DNA of 64,000 nucleotides from Halomonas alkalisoli (GCF_021412585.1 NZ_JAKCMI010000040.1:41175-105174); one strand, 5' to 3'; positions 8,501 through 15,971 are shown, counted from the first letter of the stretch. Program-made: numbers and translations. Notes: generated from the letters alone by a model not told the origin.

Positions 8501-11134
8501 ACCGAAGTGGGAATCCGTTCACCACTTGGATTCGGTGGGCTGATCCGACATAGGGTCAGACGCCGACTTCACGGGGCTTTTCTTAGCGAGTCAAGGCAGG
8601 CCCTGCCCATGCCTCCCTCGGGAGATACATTCCCAGACAAGATTTCAAGCTGTATCATTGCTTTAGAAAGCAGCTCCGATGGCAAGATTGGATTGCAATT
8701 CGCTCCAGATGTCCATGCTGTCTCCAGTATGCTCAATGAGCACAAAGCAGGTTTTGTCGCGGTCTCATCATCTGCTATTGACCCCGCTTGCTTCTTGAGT
8801 GGCTGGATTCAGGGAGCCTATCTTTGGGATTATGATCTACCTTCCTACTCACAACGCGCCGGGGATACAAGTGGATATTATTTGTTGTCCCAAGTAGGAG
8901 ATGCCGACTGCGAATCATTGGCGCGAGTCCTCGAGCCTGTGCCTGGAGGCAAGGAGTTGAACGAAAATGAAGTCGAGGAGATACTTCTTGAGGTGGCAAG
9001 ACGGGGTATCCCTACGATTCGTGGCCTCTCTGGCGACGATACCGGAGCTACAGGGGACCTAGGCCTCTTTCTCGCCGTGCGATTACTACAAGATCAGTTT
9101 CGTATCTCGGGCAATTTGGAAAGCCTCCTACCCGTTATTTCGGGTTCGGAAGGTGACACATCGATCGCTATAATCATTCCAGTCGATCCTTTCCGAGGCT
9201 ATCTTGCCGACCTAGCGCGCTCACTTGGTAAGGAACGGAAAGACGCCTCGTTATCACGCCCCGATCTTCTGGTCTTTGGAATCCATGCAAGTCAGGACCG
9301 GATTTCATTACATCTCACACCCATCGAGGTGAAATGCCGCCAAGGCAGCACATTCAGCGCGAACGATGCGAGAGATGCCCTTGGTCAAGCCAAGGCGCTT
9401 TCCGTGCTATTCCGTTCCATACAAGAACGAGCATCGAAGTCCCAGGCGTGGAGACTTGCGTTTCAACATCTCCTGCTGTCGATGGTTAGCTTCGGCCTGC
9501 GCGTCTACAGCCAGCATGAACAGGCTACTGCGCAGGCAGGGCGCTGGGCAGATTACCATGAGCGCATTACTGCCGAAATCCTTGGTTCATCTCCATCTTC
9601 GATCAGTATCGATGACAGGGGCAGGCTCATAGTAGTAGATTCTTCACTGCATAGCAGCTCCCGGGACCATGATGACGATGGCCTTGAAGAAACCATTGTT
9701 ATTTCCCGTACAGATGCAGGGCGTATGGTGACGGGTGATGCACAGGCTTTCTACGACGACGTTCGCAATAGAGTTGGCAATTGGGGCCTGTTACCCAAGC
9801 CGGATAAGCCTGACAGCAAAGCTTCCATGCTCGGCCCTTCTACCTCAGGCGAAGATGCGGAAGTCGTGTCACAATCCGGGGCAACTTATTCACCATCAGC
9901 GGCATCTAAAAACAAACCTGCTGATTCCAGTGATTTGGATATCGAAACTTTGGTCAAGGCAGCCGGCACACCGAATTCTGGGCAGGTCGAGGCAGGCACG
10001 GGTCTCGTCCTCTCGGTTGGCCAAACAGTCGATGGCTTTGAGCCCCACCAGCTGAAGCTGAACATATCTGACACACGGCTAAATCAGCTAAACATTGGTG
10101 TAGTGGGTGATTTAGGTACGGGCAAGACCCAGTTGCTTAAGTCTCTTATTTTTCAGATAGTCACGTCACGCCAGAAGAACCAAGGCATCAAACCAAGATT
10201 CCTTATTTTTGACTACAAGAGGGACTATAGTAGCCCGGAGTTCGTGGCTGCTACTGGCGCCAAGGTTGTCAAGCCTAGCCGCTTGCCCTTGAATTTGTTC
10301 GACACAACATCCATGGATGAGTCAGTTGCACCGTGGCTGGATAGATTCCGCTTTTTTGCCGATGTACTAGACAAAGTCTATTCGGGGATCGGACCAGTAC
10401 AGCGTGACAAGCTCAAGAGCGCAGTGCGAAACGCGTATGAAGCTTGTGGGCCGAACGGGAATCAACCCACGATCTACGATATCCATGCCGAATATAGGGA
10501 ACTTCTTGGCGGGAAGTCTGATTCGCCCATGGCCATCATTGATGATCTGGTGGATATGGAGGTATTCGAACGCGAGCCTAGCAAGACCCAGTCTTTCGAT
10601 GAATTTTTTGATGGCGTGGTGGTGATCTCGCTTGATGCGATGGGTCAGGATGACCGTAGCAAAAACATGCTCGTCGCGATCATGCTGAACATGTTTTATG
10701 AAAACATGCTTAGGACGCCGAAGCGGCCCTTTATCGGAGAGGATCCTCAGTTACGAGTAATCGATTCCTACTTGCTTGTCGATGAAGCCGATAACATCAT
10801 GCGATATGAGTTTGATGTGCTGCGAAAGCTGTTGCTGCAAGGCCGTGAGTTTGGGTCTGGAGTGATATTGGCCTCGCAATACCTAAGGCATTTTAAGGCC
10901 AGTGCGACCGATTACCGTGAGCCTCTATTGACTTGGTTCATCCACAAGGTGCCAAATGCCACCCCTGCAGAGCTTGGCACGTTAGGCTTTACCACTGATC
11001 TTGGCGACCTGTCCGACCAAGTTAAGACACTGCCTAACCATCACTGCCTTTATAAGTCATTTGATGTTGCAGGTGAGGTGGTCCGTGGGCTACCTTTCTA
11101 CGAATTGGTCGAAGACAAGCTAGAAAAGGATTAA
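5588..11134 (+). CDS. Giant nuclease-like/HerA-FtsK-like ATPase (DptH-like position)
   Basis: This 1848-residue protein is the probable effector of the operon. The first 1200 residues are unrecognised; a conserved-looking HPLRLAW stretch lies near 746-752. A PD-(D/E)XK-like signature follows: RPD with Asp1226, a beta hairpin, IEVK with Glu1247 and Lys1249, then a Gln in GQAKAL. After an acidic, Ser-rich linker (about 1395-1450) comes a HerA/FtsK-type ATPase with Walker A GDLGTGKT (1507-1514) and Walker B LLVDEAD (Asp1732, Glu1733), and a sensor-like GVILASQYLRH. Known HerA-nuclease pairs translocate and cut DNA, so a fused translocase-nuclease is the simplest reading. The start overlaps the upstream stop as ATGA. 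The size and C-terminal ATPase resemble DptH; alignment was not possible here. Confidence 0.75.
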   Translation: MNMLVRTLADIVKERVLDATKGRSGARLESRFIFHGPPLVLLEAVFEELVSNGGIQVPQGPNDMHASLPVILQLPSGVRSGGNPGIGTSGRCDENHLLHIRNDPHSPSFVALVPPGQHNNKSVASTTEEFGMHSSSNTGHATFEEWWNDGFIQQLVSRGLKAAGLEEELGGAIQLVERAAEAFDEMDRDEGSRNAAWRLLARIYSIPDEQSGLSAGSALALACGVPPMQEGGISPKLQLDILAKIADELADGFKTGVDRIAVDSSDSVKQALAGFLEHIQKSCDVTTAFEHATQAFYVPTDAPMLTAPPAWWETLTAECWTELLSEEPDEAAGAISITCANAILPVVRNMPAIVSDEVVLTVSLDDDQEGRSVEALLTGGSYGKTGMQLLISSATTSLHDTPPISGHRTPLTYKVDSAGLKPAKARVISLAYWTPSILVTCRMANKFSPPRKPRKARTRTGPEWESSISLPGSGRYELLLLTSPGTSIIEAVGVSDDATETDLEGPETLAVHEVRSGEYQLEIVADGKYQLDVTFQPPEREKETCRIYITCEDAREEGCRSEFERLIKRNRQHLEKFDTKAVVQLDRHARSSSLQSWILDEYNVAKSFIPLILADDYATHWAPPDWDAPNGPILSEARFLHDPRPEAGLFNPPQGFVEARRAIAERVRKSTEDQSGLVESAPLGKWLARDEDFRALVEAYLDAYTAWLASDRDVACWVDAIAVCSREAGGRTLARVPDAIILSPLHPLRLAWHCLAQQVLHDEVEGSDPRPCPAASILDPGSVPDLLTISLQSPGGIQGIDRVDFLSIECNSDYWSVLWNGSRLGGIAERSRQPPFDNTFGLVVGGISSGFSPAQVGRALEDVTDLLAAKSIVSLAISSAGGTTDACNEGLTSWCTKRLGYNEKTAIRHGVGPRILEVYDTRPSGSRPDQATLANLSEDTANQVRWFERQPTGAIPDLGIIAQLDSAQPESTEVGIRSPLGFGGLIRHRVRRRLHGAFLSESRQALPMPPSGDTFPDKISSCIIALESSSDGKIGLQFAPDVHAVSSMLNEHKAGFVAVSSSAIDPACFLSGWIQGAYLWDYDLPSYSQRAGDTSGYYLLSQVGDADCESLARVLEPVPGGKELNENEVEEILLEVARRGIPTIRGLSGDDTGATGDLGLFLAVRLLQDQFRISGNLESLLPVISGSEGDTSIAIIIPVDPFRGYLADLARSLGKERKDASLSRPDLLVFGIHASQDRISLHLTPIEVKCRQGSTFSANDARDALGQAKALSVLFRSIQERASKSQAWRLAFQHLLLSMVSFGLRVYSQHEQATAQAGRWADYHERITAEILGSSPSSISIDDRGRLIVVDSSLHSSSRDHDDDGLEETIVISRTDAGRMVTGDAQAFYDDVRNRVGNWGLLPKPDKPDSKASMLGPSTSGEDAEVVSQSGATYSPSAASKNKPADSSDLDIETLVKAAGTPNSGQVEAGTGLVLSVGQTVDGFEPHQLKLNISDTRLNQLNIGVVGDLGTGKTQLLKSLIFQIVTSRQKNQGIKPRFLIFDYKRDYSSPEFVAATGAKVVKPSRLPLNLFDTTSMDESVAPWLDRFRFFADVLDKVYSGIGPVQRDKLKSAVRNAYEACGPNGNQPTIYDIHAEYRELLGGKSDSPMAIIDDLVDMEVFEREPSKTQSFDEFFDGVVVISLDAMGQDDRSKNMLVAIMLNMFYENMLRTPKRPFIGEDPQLRVIDSYLLVDEADNIMRYEFDVLRKLLLQGREFGSGVILASQYLRHFKASATDYREPLLTWFIHKVPNATPAELGTLGFTTDLGDLSDQVKTLPNHHCLYKSFDVAGEVVRGLPFYELVEDKLEKD

Positions 11135-11157
11135 CTGGATAGTAATGGAATAGCGAG

Positions 11158-11583
11158 ATGGTAGACTTCCTTACTCCCCGCGAACGCTCGGAAAGGATGT
11201 CACGTATCAGGAGCAAGGACACGCAGCCCGAGCTAGTATTACGCAAGGTCCTTCATGGGCTCGGGCTACGTTACCGTCTGCACGGCAGGGGCTTGCCTGG
11301 CAAGCCGGATCTAGTATTTCCTCGCTACAGGGTTGTGGTCTTTATTCACGGGTGCTTTTGGCATCGGCACGCTGGATGCAAGATTGCCACGACACCAAAG
11401 AGCAATACATCGTTTTGGGTCGAAAAGTTCGAAAAAAATGTTGCACGGGACCTGCGCGTAGCAGCTGAGTTAGAATCATTGGGCTGGAGGGTGTTTGTCG
11501 TTTGGGAATGTGAGGTAAATTCGACCACCAAGGCCAGTTTGACAGGAGAAAGGCTGGCTAGGTTAATACGAGAAGAGGCATAA
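11158..11583 (+). CDS. vsr: Very short patch repair endonuclease Vsr
   Basis: A full-length Vsr of 141 residues. The family nicks DNA 5' of T in T:G mismatches made by deamination of 5-methylcytosine. Visible residues match E. coli Vsr: Asp51 in GKPDLVF, His64 and His69 in FIHGCFWHRH, zinc ligands Cys66, His71, Cys74 and Cys118. It starts 24 bp after the giant ATPase gene on the same strand and is probably the last gene of the operon. Two roles are possible: repair of deaminated methyl-C at the sites of the linked methyltransferase, or an active nuclease partner in defence. Confidence 0.95.
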   Translation: MVDFLTPRERSERMSRIRSKDTQPELVLRKVLHGLGLRYRLHGRGLPGKPDLVFPRYRVVVFIHGCFWHRHAGCKIATTPKSNTSFWVEKFEKNVARDLRVAAELESLGWRVFVVWECEVNSTTKASLTGERLARLIREEA

Positions 11584-11821
11584 TTGAGTATGTCAATTCC
11601 TCTTTGGTGCCTCCAAGTGTGGTCGACGAGCTCCGTCGTAGGTCTTGCCTTACTACTCAGTGGCGTCTTTGAAGGTCTCCTGATCTACCTGCTCGGTTAC
11701 TACACACCGTTGACGAGGTGATCAATCTGCGGATGAAACTGCTGGAGGAGGTCGAGTACGATCAAAAATTTGTCGGCATGACCGGAGCCGATCCCGATGC
11801 AAAAGCTGGAGGCAGTACGGC

Positions 11822-11995
11822 ATGAGCACTTATGCGGTTCGACAGCTTATTGCAGATGAGGTTGTTAACTTTCTTCTTTCGTCCTGTATTCAAGCAGGGG
11901 CGCCGATCACGCGCCATATGGTCAGCGTTGCTTTGGGAATCAGCTTCGCGGAACAGGCTATCGATAAGCACCTGCACCGTCAGCTTGGCCTGTAA
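11822..11995 (+). CDS. Small hypothetical ORF coupled to an upstream ORF fragment
   Basis: A 57-residue frame starting MSTYAVRQLIADEVVNFLLS and ending HRQLGL, probably all helical. Its ATG overlaps the TGA of an open stretch with no obvious start (about 11670-11825, containing VDEVINLRMKLLEEVEYDQK). The coupled ATGA junction and the amphipathic composition suggest two small real genes or remnants of island genes. No family is recognised. Confidence 0.35.
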   Translation: MSTYAVRQLIADEVVNFLLSSCIQAGAPITRHMVSVALGISFAEQAIDKHLHRQLGL

Positions 11996-12371
11996 CGCCC
12001 TGGTGTGCTGGCTCAGGAATCTAACCTGCTGGCTTCACTTTCCGCCGCTGCCAGACGCCGCAGTGTTTCAGTCCTCATGTCACCGTTCTAAGCAATAACC
12101 AATGCATCTGGAATCGCGCCCCTTGGGTAACGCGGGTATTGCCTCACCTTCGCCCGTGCTCGTTCAATTCCTCAAGCATCCATGAATACATTTCATGCTG
12201 TTATACACTTTTGCCCGTTTGAAAGATTCGCCCGAGAAAAGTTGAGAAAATAATAAAGATATACTGTTTAGGGAATATGCAATTAGGCGGAGCGTAAACT
12301 CTAATACGTTTAAATCCGCGAGGTTACTATGACCATTTTTTCTTTAGTGGCCGGTTTTCATGAGCATGCCG
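11996..12371. other. Intergenic stretch without recognised gene
   Basis: Roughly 375 bp between the small ORF and the minus-strand membrane protein gene. A short frame starting MTIFSLVAGF at 12330 runs into the antisense end of that gene and is not supported. No RNA gene or convincing terminator was seen. Confidence 0.5.
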
Positions 12372-13343
12372 TCACACTTCACTTCTTTCTTGATTGTGGC
12401 GAAGGGATATCTGCTTTATTCTGTTGTGTGTTTCAAAGCTAAAGCCTGATACGGTTAGAATCTTATCTCTTGGAAATGAGATGCAATCGTGAGATGATAT
12501 TGTTCCAGGGTCAAAGTCATATTCAGTGGTAAACACTGGCAGTTTTTCCTTGTCACGGTAACCAGACATCACTGGTATGATTTGTATTGAGTTTGAGGTA
12601 ATGCTCTCTTCATCTGGCTCGGGAAGAATTTTTGGAAGGCCGATATAGAATTTATCGTTTTCAAGAGTGATGAGCGAGTAGTTTAGCTCTCTATACTCAA
12701 GAGTATTAAAGATGTCTTTCATTTTATTTTTGTCTTTTCTGTCTATTTCGCCACTAAGAATGGCTTCGTAAACTTCCTCCCTTAAATTCGCTATATCTTC
12801 ATTGTATGTTATGTCGCTGTCTGCTTTTTTTGCAATCATGAGGAGTTGGTATTCTATTGGTGATTTCGCCGCGTACAGTCTTTCAACACTGGTGAATATT
12901 AACGTATCTAGCCGGATGGTTCTTGATATAACCTTTGAAATCCTGCTGTTTCCACTGCTGACTTTCCTCATGATCGCCGCTAGTAGCCATGCAATAAATA
13001 TTGATGTGATTGAGATCGAAGCTATGTCTAAAGAAGCTTTGGTGCTTTCAGATTTTTCTAAATGGAGAACATTGTTTTCTTCTATAATGCTAGATACAAA
13101 TAAAAAAATATTAGTGTTTGGGAGTGGGGTAAAGCCGGTTTTTTCACCAATTAAAAATCCTAGTTTAGGAAGGGCAATGCCAAACAGAAAGAATATCATT
13201 GCTACAATCAGCATTCCATATGCCGCAGCTCGGATATAGAGAGACCATCCGTGGTACAGGCTGATTCTTATTTTTTCTGAAGGCCAAGTTGTAATATATA
13301 GGTAGCCGCACACTAAAATCGGGAATAAAAGAAGTCCGATCAA
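12372..13343 (-). CDS. AT-rich integral membrane protein, unknown function
   Basis: A 323-residue protein that I do not recognise. The N-terminal third has three or four hydrophobic segments: residues 1-17, about 37-57, a short one near 80-90 and about 107-127. The remaining C-terminal 190 residues are soluble and charged, probably cytoplasmic. It lies 6 bp downstream of a 74-residue gene, so the two form an operon. Codon use is strongly AT-rich compared with both the upstream defence operon and the chromosome, which points to separate acquisition. The layout of a small soluble protein plus a membrane protein with a cytoplasmic tail fits abortive-infection or toxin pairs, but that is only a guess from context. 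Confidence 0.65.
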   Translation of the reverse strand: MIGLLLFPILVCGYLYITTWPSEKIRISLYHGWSLYIRAAAYGMLIVAMIFFLFGIALPKLGFLIGEKTGFTPLPNTNIFLFVSSIIEENNVLHLEKSESTKASLDIASISITSIFIAWLLAAIMRKVSSGNSRISKVISRTIRLDTLIFTSVERLYAAKSPIEYQLLMIAKKADSDITYNEDIANLREEVYEAILSGEIDRKDKNKMKDIFNTLEYRELNYSLITLENDKFYIGLPKILPEPDEESITSNSIQIIPVMSGYRDKEKLPVFTTEYDFDPGTISSHDCISFPRDKILTVSGFSFETHNRIKQISLRHNQERSEV

Positions 13344-13349
13344 TTTTAA

Positions 13350-13574
13350 CTAGTCCTTGTTGACGTTTTTAATGTTTTTATCTAAAAAAGCATTTATGTT
13401 TTTTCTTTCTCTTATGGCGGTGTTTTTGCTTTTGTTGTAATAGACGATAACTGTTGAATTTCCTATTACTTTGGCGTTTTGATGTTTTTCGGCTCGTTCA
13501 GCTGCTTTTTCCACCCTTTCTTTTATTGACTTTAAGCTGAACTTTCTGTTTTCGCTCTCAAGAGTCGCGTGCAT
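13350..13574 (-). CDS. Small basic hypothetical protein, operon partner of membrane protein
   Basis: A 74-residue, Lys/Arg-rich protein with a predicted long helix (KSIKERVEKAAERAEKHQ) followed by a short beta-like stretch VIVYYNK and a basic tail. It is the first gene of an AT-rich two-gene unit; its stop is 6 bp before the start of the membrane protein. A run of T/A sequence at 13575-13640 upstream could carry its promoter. No family is recognised. Confidence 0.55.
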   Translation of the reverse strand: MHATLESENRKFSLKSIKERVEKAAERAEKHQNAKVIGNSTVIVYYNKSKNTAIRERKNINAFLDKNIKNVNKD

Positions 13575-14139
13575 AGTATTATCTCCGTGAATTAGTTTTT
13601 TTAATTAGTTTTATGTTTTTAATAGTTTTTCTCTGTTGGTGCAATGTTTTTTGTGTGCTATGAGTTCAGGTTTTTATTAAGTACCAATGTAGCTCCTCTA
13701 GAAAGTCTAGCACAACACCTTGTATGTCTCTAAGCGTCAACTAGGCGTCAACCACGTGGCTATGTGAAGACTGAAGTGCCTCCAAAATGCCCACTCCAGC
13801 GACGTTGACGCCGTGTGTCAGCGCTTGGGGCTATCCTAGCGGCTGAAGCGATTTCAGGGGGGCTATACCGCCACTAGTAGTGATATGTCCCAGCAGGAAG
13901 ACTATCGCGAGCTTCAGGGTAAAAGCGAAATTGGGAAGGTGCCTCAATTTCCTCTGACTCTGCAGGTAGGTGGGAGACTGGTAAAATCTTAGTAGCCCTT
14001 GTGGTACACCACCGGTACACACACCAGCTTCGTGTGCTATCCTTAAATTTCGCTAACCTACTGATCTGAAAGAACTGTACCTTTCTCTAGATTTCGGTCG
14101 CTTTTGCGAGGGTATCAGTATCTTATTGATTTAAAGACG
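13575..14139. other. Right end of island, no gene
   Basis: About 565 bp with no convincing gene. It contains the repeated word GCGTCAAC (near 13735 and 13745) with an inverted GTTGACGC copy near 13804, and GGTACA-N5-GGTACA at 14003-14019. Such clustered short repeats next to a tRNA scar are typical of recombinase-binding regions. Confidence 0.4.
14003..14019. repeat. GGTACA direct repeat pair, right
   Basis: GGTACA at 14003-14008 and 14014-14019, the same 11-bp period as the pair at 5-21. The shared arrangement at both ends of the island suggests recombinase arm sites. Confidence 0.35.
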
Positions 14140-14182
14140 AACTCATAATCCCTTGGTCGCTGGTGCGAGTCCAGATGGGCCC
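14140..14182 (+). other. 3' half of a tRNA-Met gene (probable att scar)
   Basis: The sequence starts at the anticodon loop CTCATAA (anticodon CAT), continues with the 3' anticodon strand TCCCT, a variable loop, a T arm of the form GCTGG-TGCGAGT-CCAG and an acceptor-like TGGGCCC. The 5' half is missing, the 5' anticodon strand does not pair and the T loop has TGCGAGT rather than TTCGAGT, so it is not a functional tRNA. A duplicated tRNA 3' end is the expected product of island integration; the intact gene would lie left of position 1. Confidence 0.6.
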
Positions 14183-14315
14183 TTCACTATCAGTCACTTA
14201 CACAGCTTTCTTGCCTTCCCGGCTGTATTTGCGTGATATGACACGCTCAGCCTGCGCAAAACCACCAGTTCCGGTCTCTTGCTCTCCCGTTCGTACACGC
14301 TGTCGCTTCAACCGG

Positions 14316-14612
14316 CTATGACTTCAAAGCCATGTTCCCGCGTTTTCTGACAGTGGCAGCCCGGACACCGCTGATGCCGCGCTCGATGGCAGTGGCAATG
14401 CGATCCATCGCATCGTTGATCTCGGCAAGGCTTTCGACACGGTCTTTGATCGGCAGATAGGTCAGGTCGATATCGACCGACAGGCGTGGCAGATCGCGGT
14501 AGAACAGGTTGATGGCCGTGCCGCCTTTCAGGGCGAAGATGTCTTCTTCGGCGACATAGGGGAGGATGCGCACGAGCAGGGCGACCCGTGCTTCGTAATC
14601 TTCACGCGCCAT
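14316..14612 (-). pseudogene. AbiEii-type nucleotidyltransferase toxin, C-terminally truncated
   Basis: The 98 residues include ALKGGTAINLF and the DIDLTY motif of the AbiEii/AbiGii nucleotidyltransferase family (type IV toxin-antitoxin). Family members are about 250-300 residues, so two thirds are missing and the frame ends in unrelated MALKS. The start overlaps the AbiEi gene by 11 bp, as in intact pairs. The break lies about 130 bp from the tRNA scar, so island insertion or a later deletion probably removed the rest. A truncated toxin is unlikely to be active. Confidence 0.75.
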
Positions 14613-15432
14613 CGGCTGCCTCCGTTATCGCAAATTCTTCCGGCACCATGATGCGGTAGCGCGGGTGTATCCTACCGCCCTTGACCAGAGCGCGGTCGCC
14701 GCTTCCGAGGTTGAATTCCTGCGGGTCGATGCGTTTGCGCCATGGGTGGTTGTGGCGGTCGGCAAAGACGAAGAACAGCCTCGTAACCTTGATCTTCCTG
14801 CAACTGTGCAACAACGCCGACAGGGTGCGCGGGCGTAGGGTCGTCAGGCTTTCAAACACCATGTCGAGATTGTGGAAGCTCTCATGGCCGGGCAGTTCGT
14901 CCATGACTTCCAGGATCGCTCGTTCGGGCGATGACATCCTTAGTTGCCAGTCCCAGGGCAGGGTGCTTGAGGTATCGGAGTCGTCCTTGGTGAGACCGAG
15001 CGCCGGATCGGAGAAGAGGGGCGTGGTGCGCGTTTCCAGCGGTGCGTTTAGCGGTAGCCTGGCCAGCCAGTTCGGTATGTCTTCGCCATAGACCCAAACC
15101 GGAGCGTTCTCCCCCAGCGGTAAATAATGGCTATAGCCCTGCTGTGCGAGCGCTGTCATGCCGCCGACATGGGCATCGTAGCCCATGATGTGCTGTATCG
15201 AGAGCAGGCAGGTCTTCCACTCGATGGTATCGGGTTTTCCTGTGCCCGGCGCCGGGCGCAGGAAAACGCCGCGAGTCACGCGTTCCAGCCAGCCGCGATC
15301 CACATATTTGCGCGCGAGGAAGCGGCTGACCTCATGGCGTTCCAGCCAGCCAGAATCGACCATGAAGCCGGGAGGGACGGCTTCAAGGGTGTTCTTTAGC
15401 TTCTCTTCTTTATGTGCATTCATGGGGCACAT
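14602..15432 (-). CDS. AbiEi-type antitoxin / transcriptional regulator
   Basis: A 276-residue protein with an N-terminal winged helix (SGWLERHEVSRFLARKYVDR, then GWLERVTRGVFLRP) and the long C-terminal region of AbiEi antitoxins, including MTALAQQGYSHYLPL and SSPERAILEVMDE. AbiEi proteins neutralise the AbiEii toxin and repress their own promoter through inverted repeats. The toxin partner downstream is truncated, leaving this as an orphan. Translation may start at 15432 or at a second ATG at 15423; neither has a strong ribosome site. Confidence 0.8.
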   Translation of the reverse strand: MCPMNAHKEEKLKNTLEAVPPGFMVDSGWLERHEVSRFLARKYVDRGWLERVTRGVFLRPAPGTGKPDTIEWKTCLLSIQHIMGYDAHVGGMTALAQQGYSHYLPLGENAPVWVYGEDIPNWLARLPLNAPLETRTTPLFSDPALGLTKDDSDTSSTLPWDWQLRMSSPERAILEVMDELPGHESFHNLDMVFESLTTLRPRTLSALLHSCRKIKVTRLFFVFADRHNHPWRKRIDPQEFNLGSGDRALVKGGRIHPRYRIMVPEEFAITEAADGA

Positions 15433-15444
15433 ATTAGTATGTTT

Positions 15445-15472
15445 TCAAAGAGGTTGCCGCAGATCTCTTTGA
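15445..15472. promoter_or_regulatory. Inverted repeat upstream of abiEi (probable operator)
   Basis: TCAAAGAG (15445-15452) and CTCTTTGA (15465-15472) form a perfect 8-bp inverted repeat with a 12-bp spacer, 13 bp upstream of the abiEi start. AbiEi family members autoregulate through such repeats, so this is the likely operator. Confidence 0.5.
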
Positions 15473-15544
15473 TAGTAAGCGTATTTGTGTACTTTGGGGT
15501 CACAAAATTGATAAAAGCTAAAGAGTCCGTCAGCCAGAAAGCAG

Positions 15545-15636
15545 GTCCAATTGCTGGCTAATGCACCGTCCAATTGCGGGTTATACCGTCGTCCAATTGC
15601 GGGTTAAGTCAGCGTCCAATTGCGGGTTGGCGGCTC
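15545..15636. repeat. Four 23-bp iterons with core GTCCAATTGCGGGTTA
   Basis: Copies begin at 15545, 15568, 15591 and 15614, exactly 23 bp apart. The conserved part is GTCCAATTGCGGGTTA, including the palindrome CAATTG; copy one has TGCTGGCTA and copy four ends GGGTTGG. The remaining 7 bp vary. Regular spacing near two helical turns suggests a multi-site protein-binding array: either a transposon end (IS21-like elements have repeated terminal sites) or a regulatory array. No transposase lies beside it. Confidence 0.75.
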
Positions 15637-15773
15637 GCCCAAGCCGTTTCGCCATCATCCTCACAGCTCGCCACCCGGATGCGATCAACTGTCGCCATTT
15701 CGATACTCAAGTGCCTGAAATTGCCAAAGAGTGTGGATCATTATCCGGTACATGAACCGTCTCCCTTCTGGTG

Positions 15774-15950
15774 ATGTATAAGGTCTACAGCGAATCGGCA
15801 ACCGTAGGATTCCCCATGGCATGCGATTTCGATGCCGTGCTGCGCGGTTTCGACGACTTGCGCCCCGGCCAAGGCGTCGAGGTGGATACCGAAGACCGGG
15901 TGGTCGCCCGGTTGCCGAAGAAATCAAACTGGATGATTGATCACGATTAA
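15774..15950 (+). CDS. Small acidic hypothetical protein
   Basis: A 58-residue frame reading MYKVYSESATVGFPMACDFD and containing RGFDDLRPGQGVEVDTEDRV near its centre. Codon bias resembles the chromosome, which supports coding. The ribosome site is poor, and a second ATG occurs at 15816. No family is recognised. It is 21 bp upstream of the lipoprotein gene and may be co-transcribed. Confidence 0.4.
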   Translation: MYKVYSESATVGFPMACDFDAVLRGFDDLRPGQGVEVDTEDRVVARLPKKSNWMIDHD

Positions 15951-15971
15951 CCCTGTTGGGAGGGAAATGAT

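Noticed and set aside
492..11583. Naming the operon DISARM, BREX or Dnd
   Set aside because: No DUF1998 or PLD genes (DISARM), no PglZ/BrxC set (BREX) and no dndBCDE genes were found; only order and motif resemblance to DptFGH is visible.
13831..14022. 63-codon minus-strand frame at the island end
   Set aside because: Lies across short repeats; no ribosome site or recognisable product.
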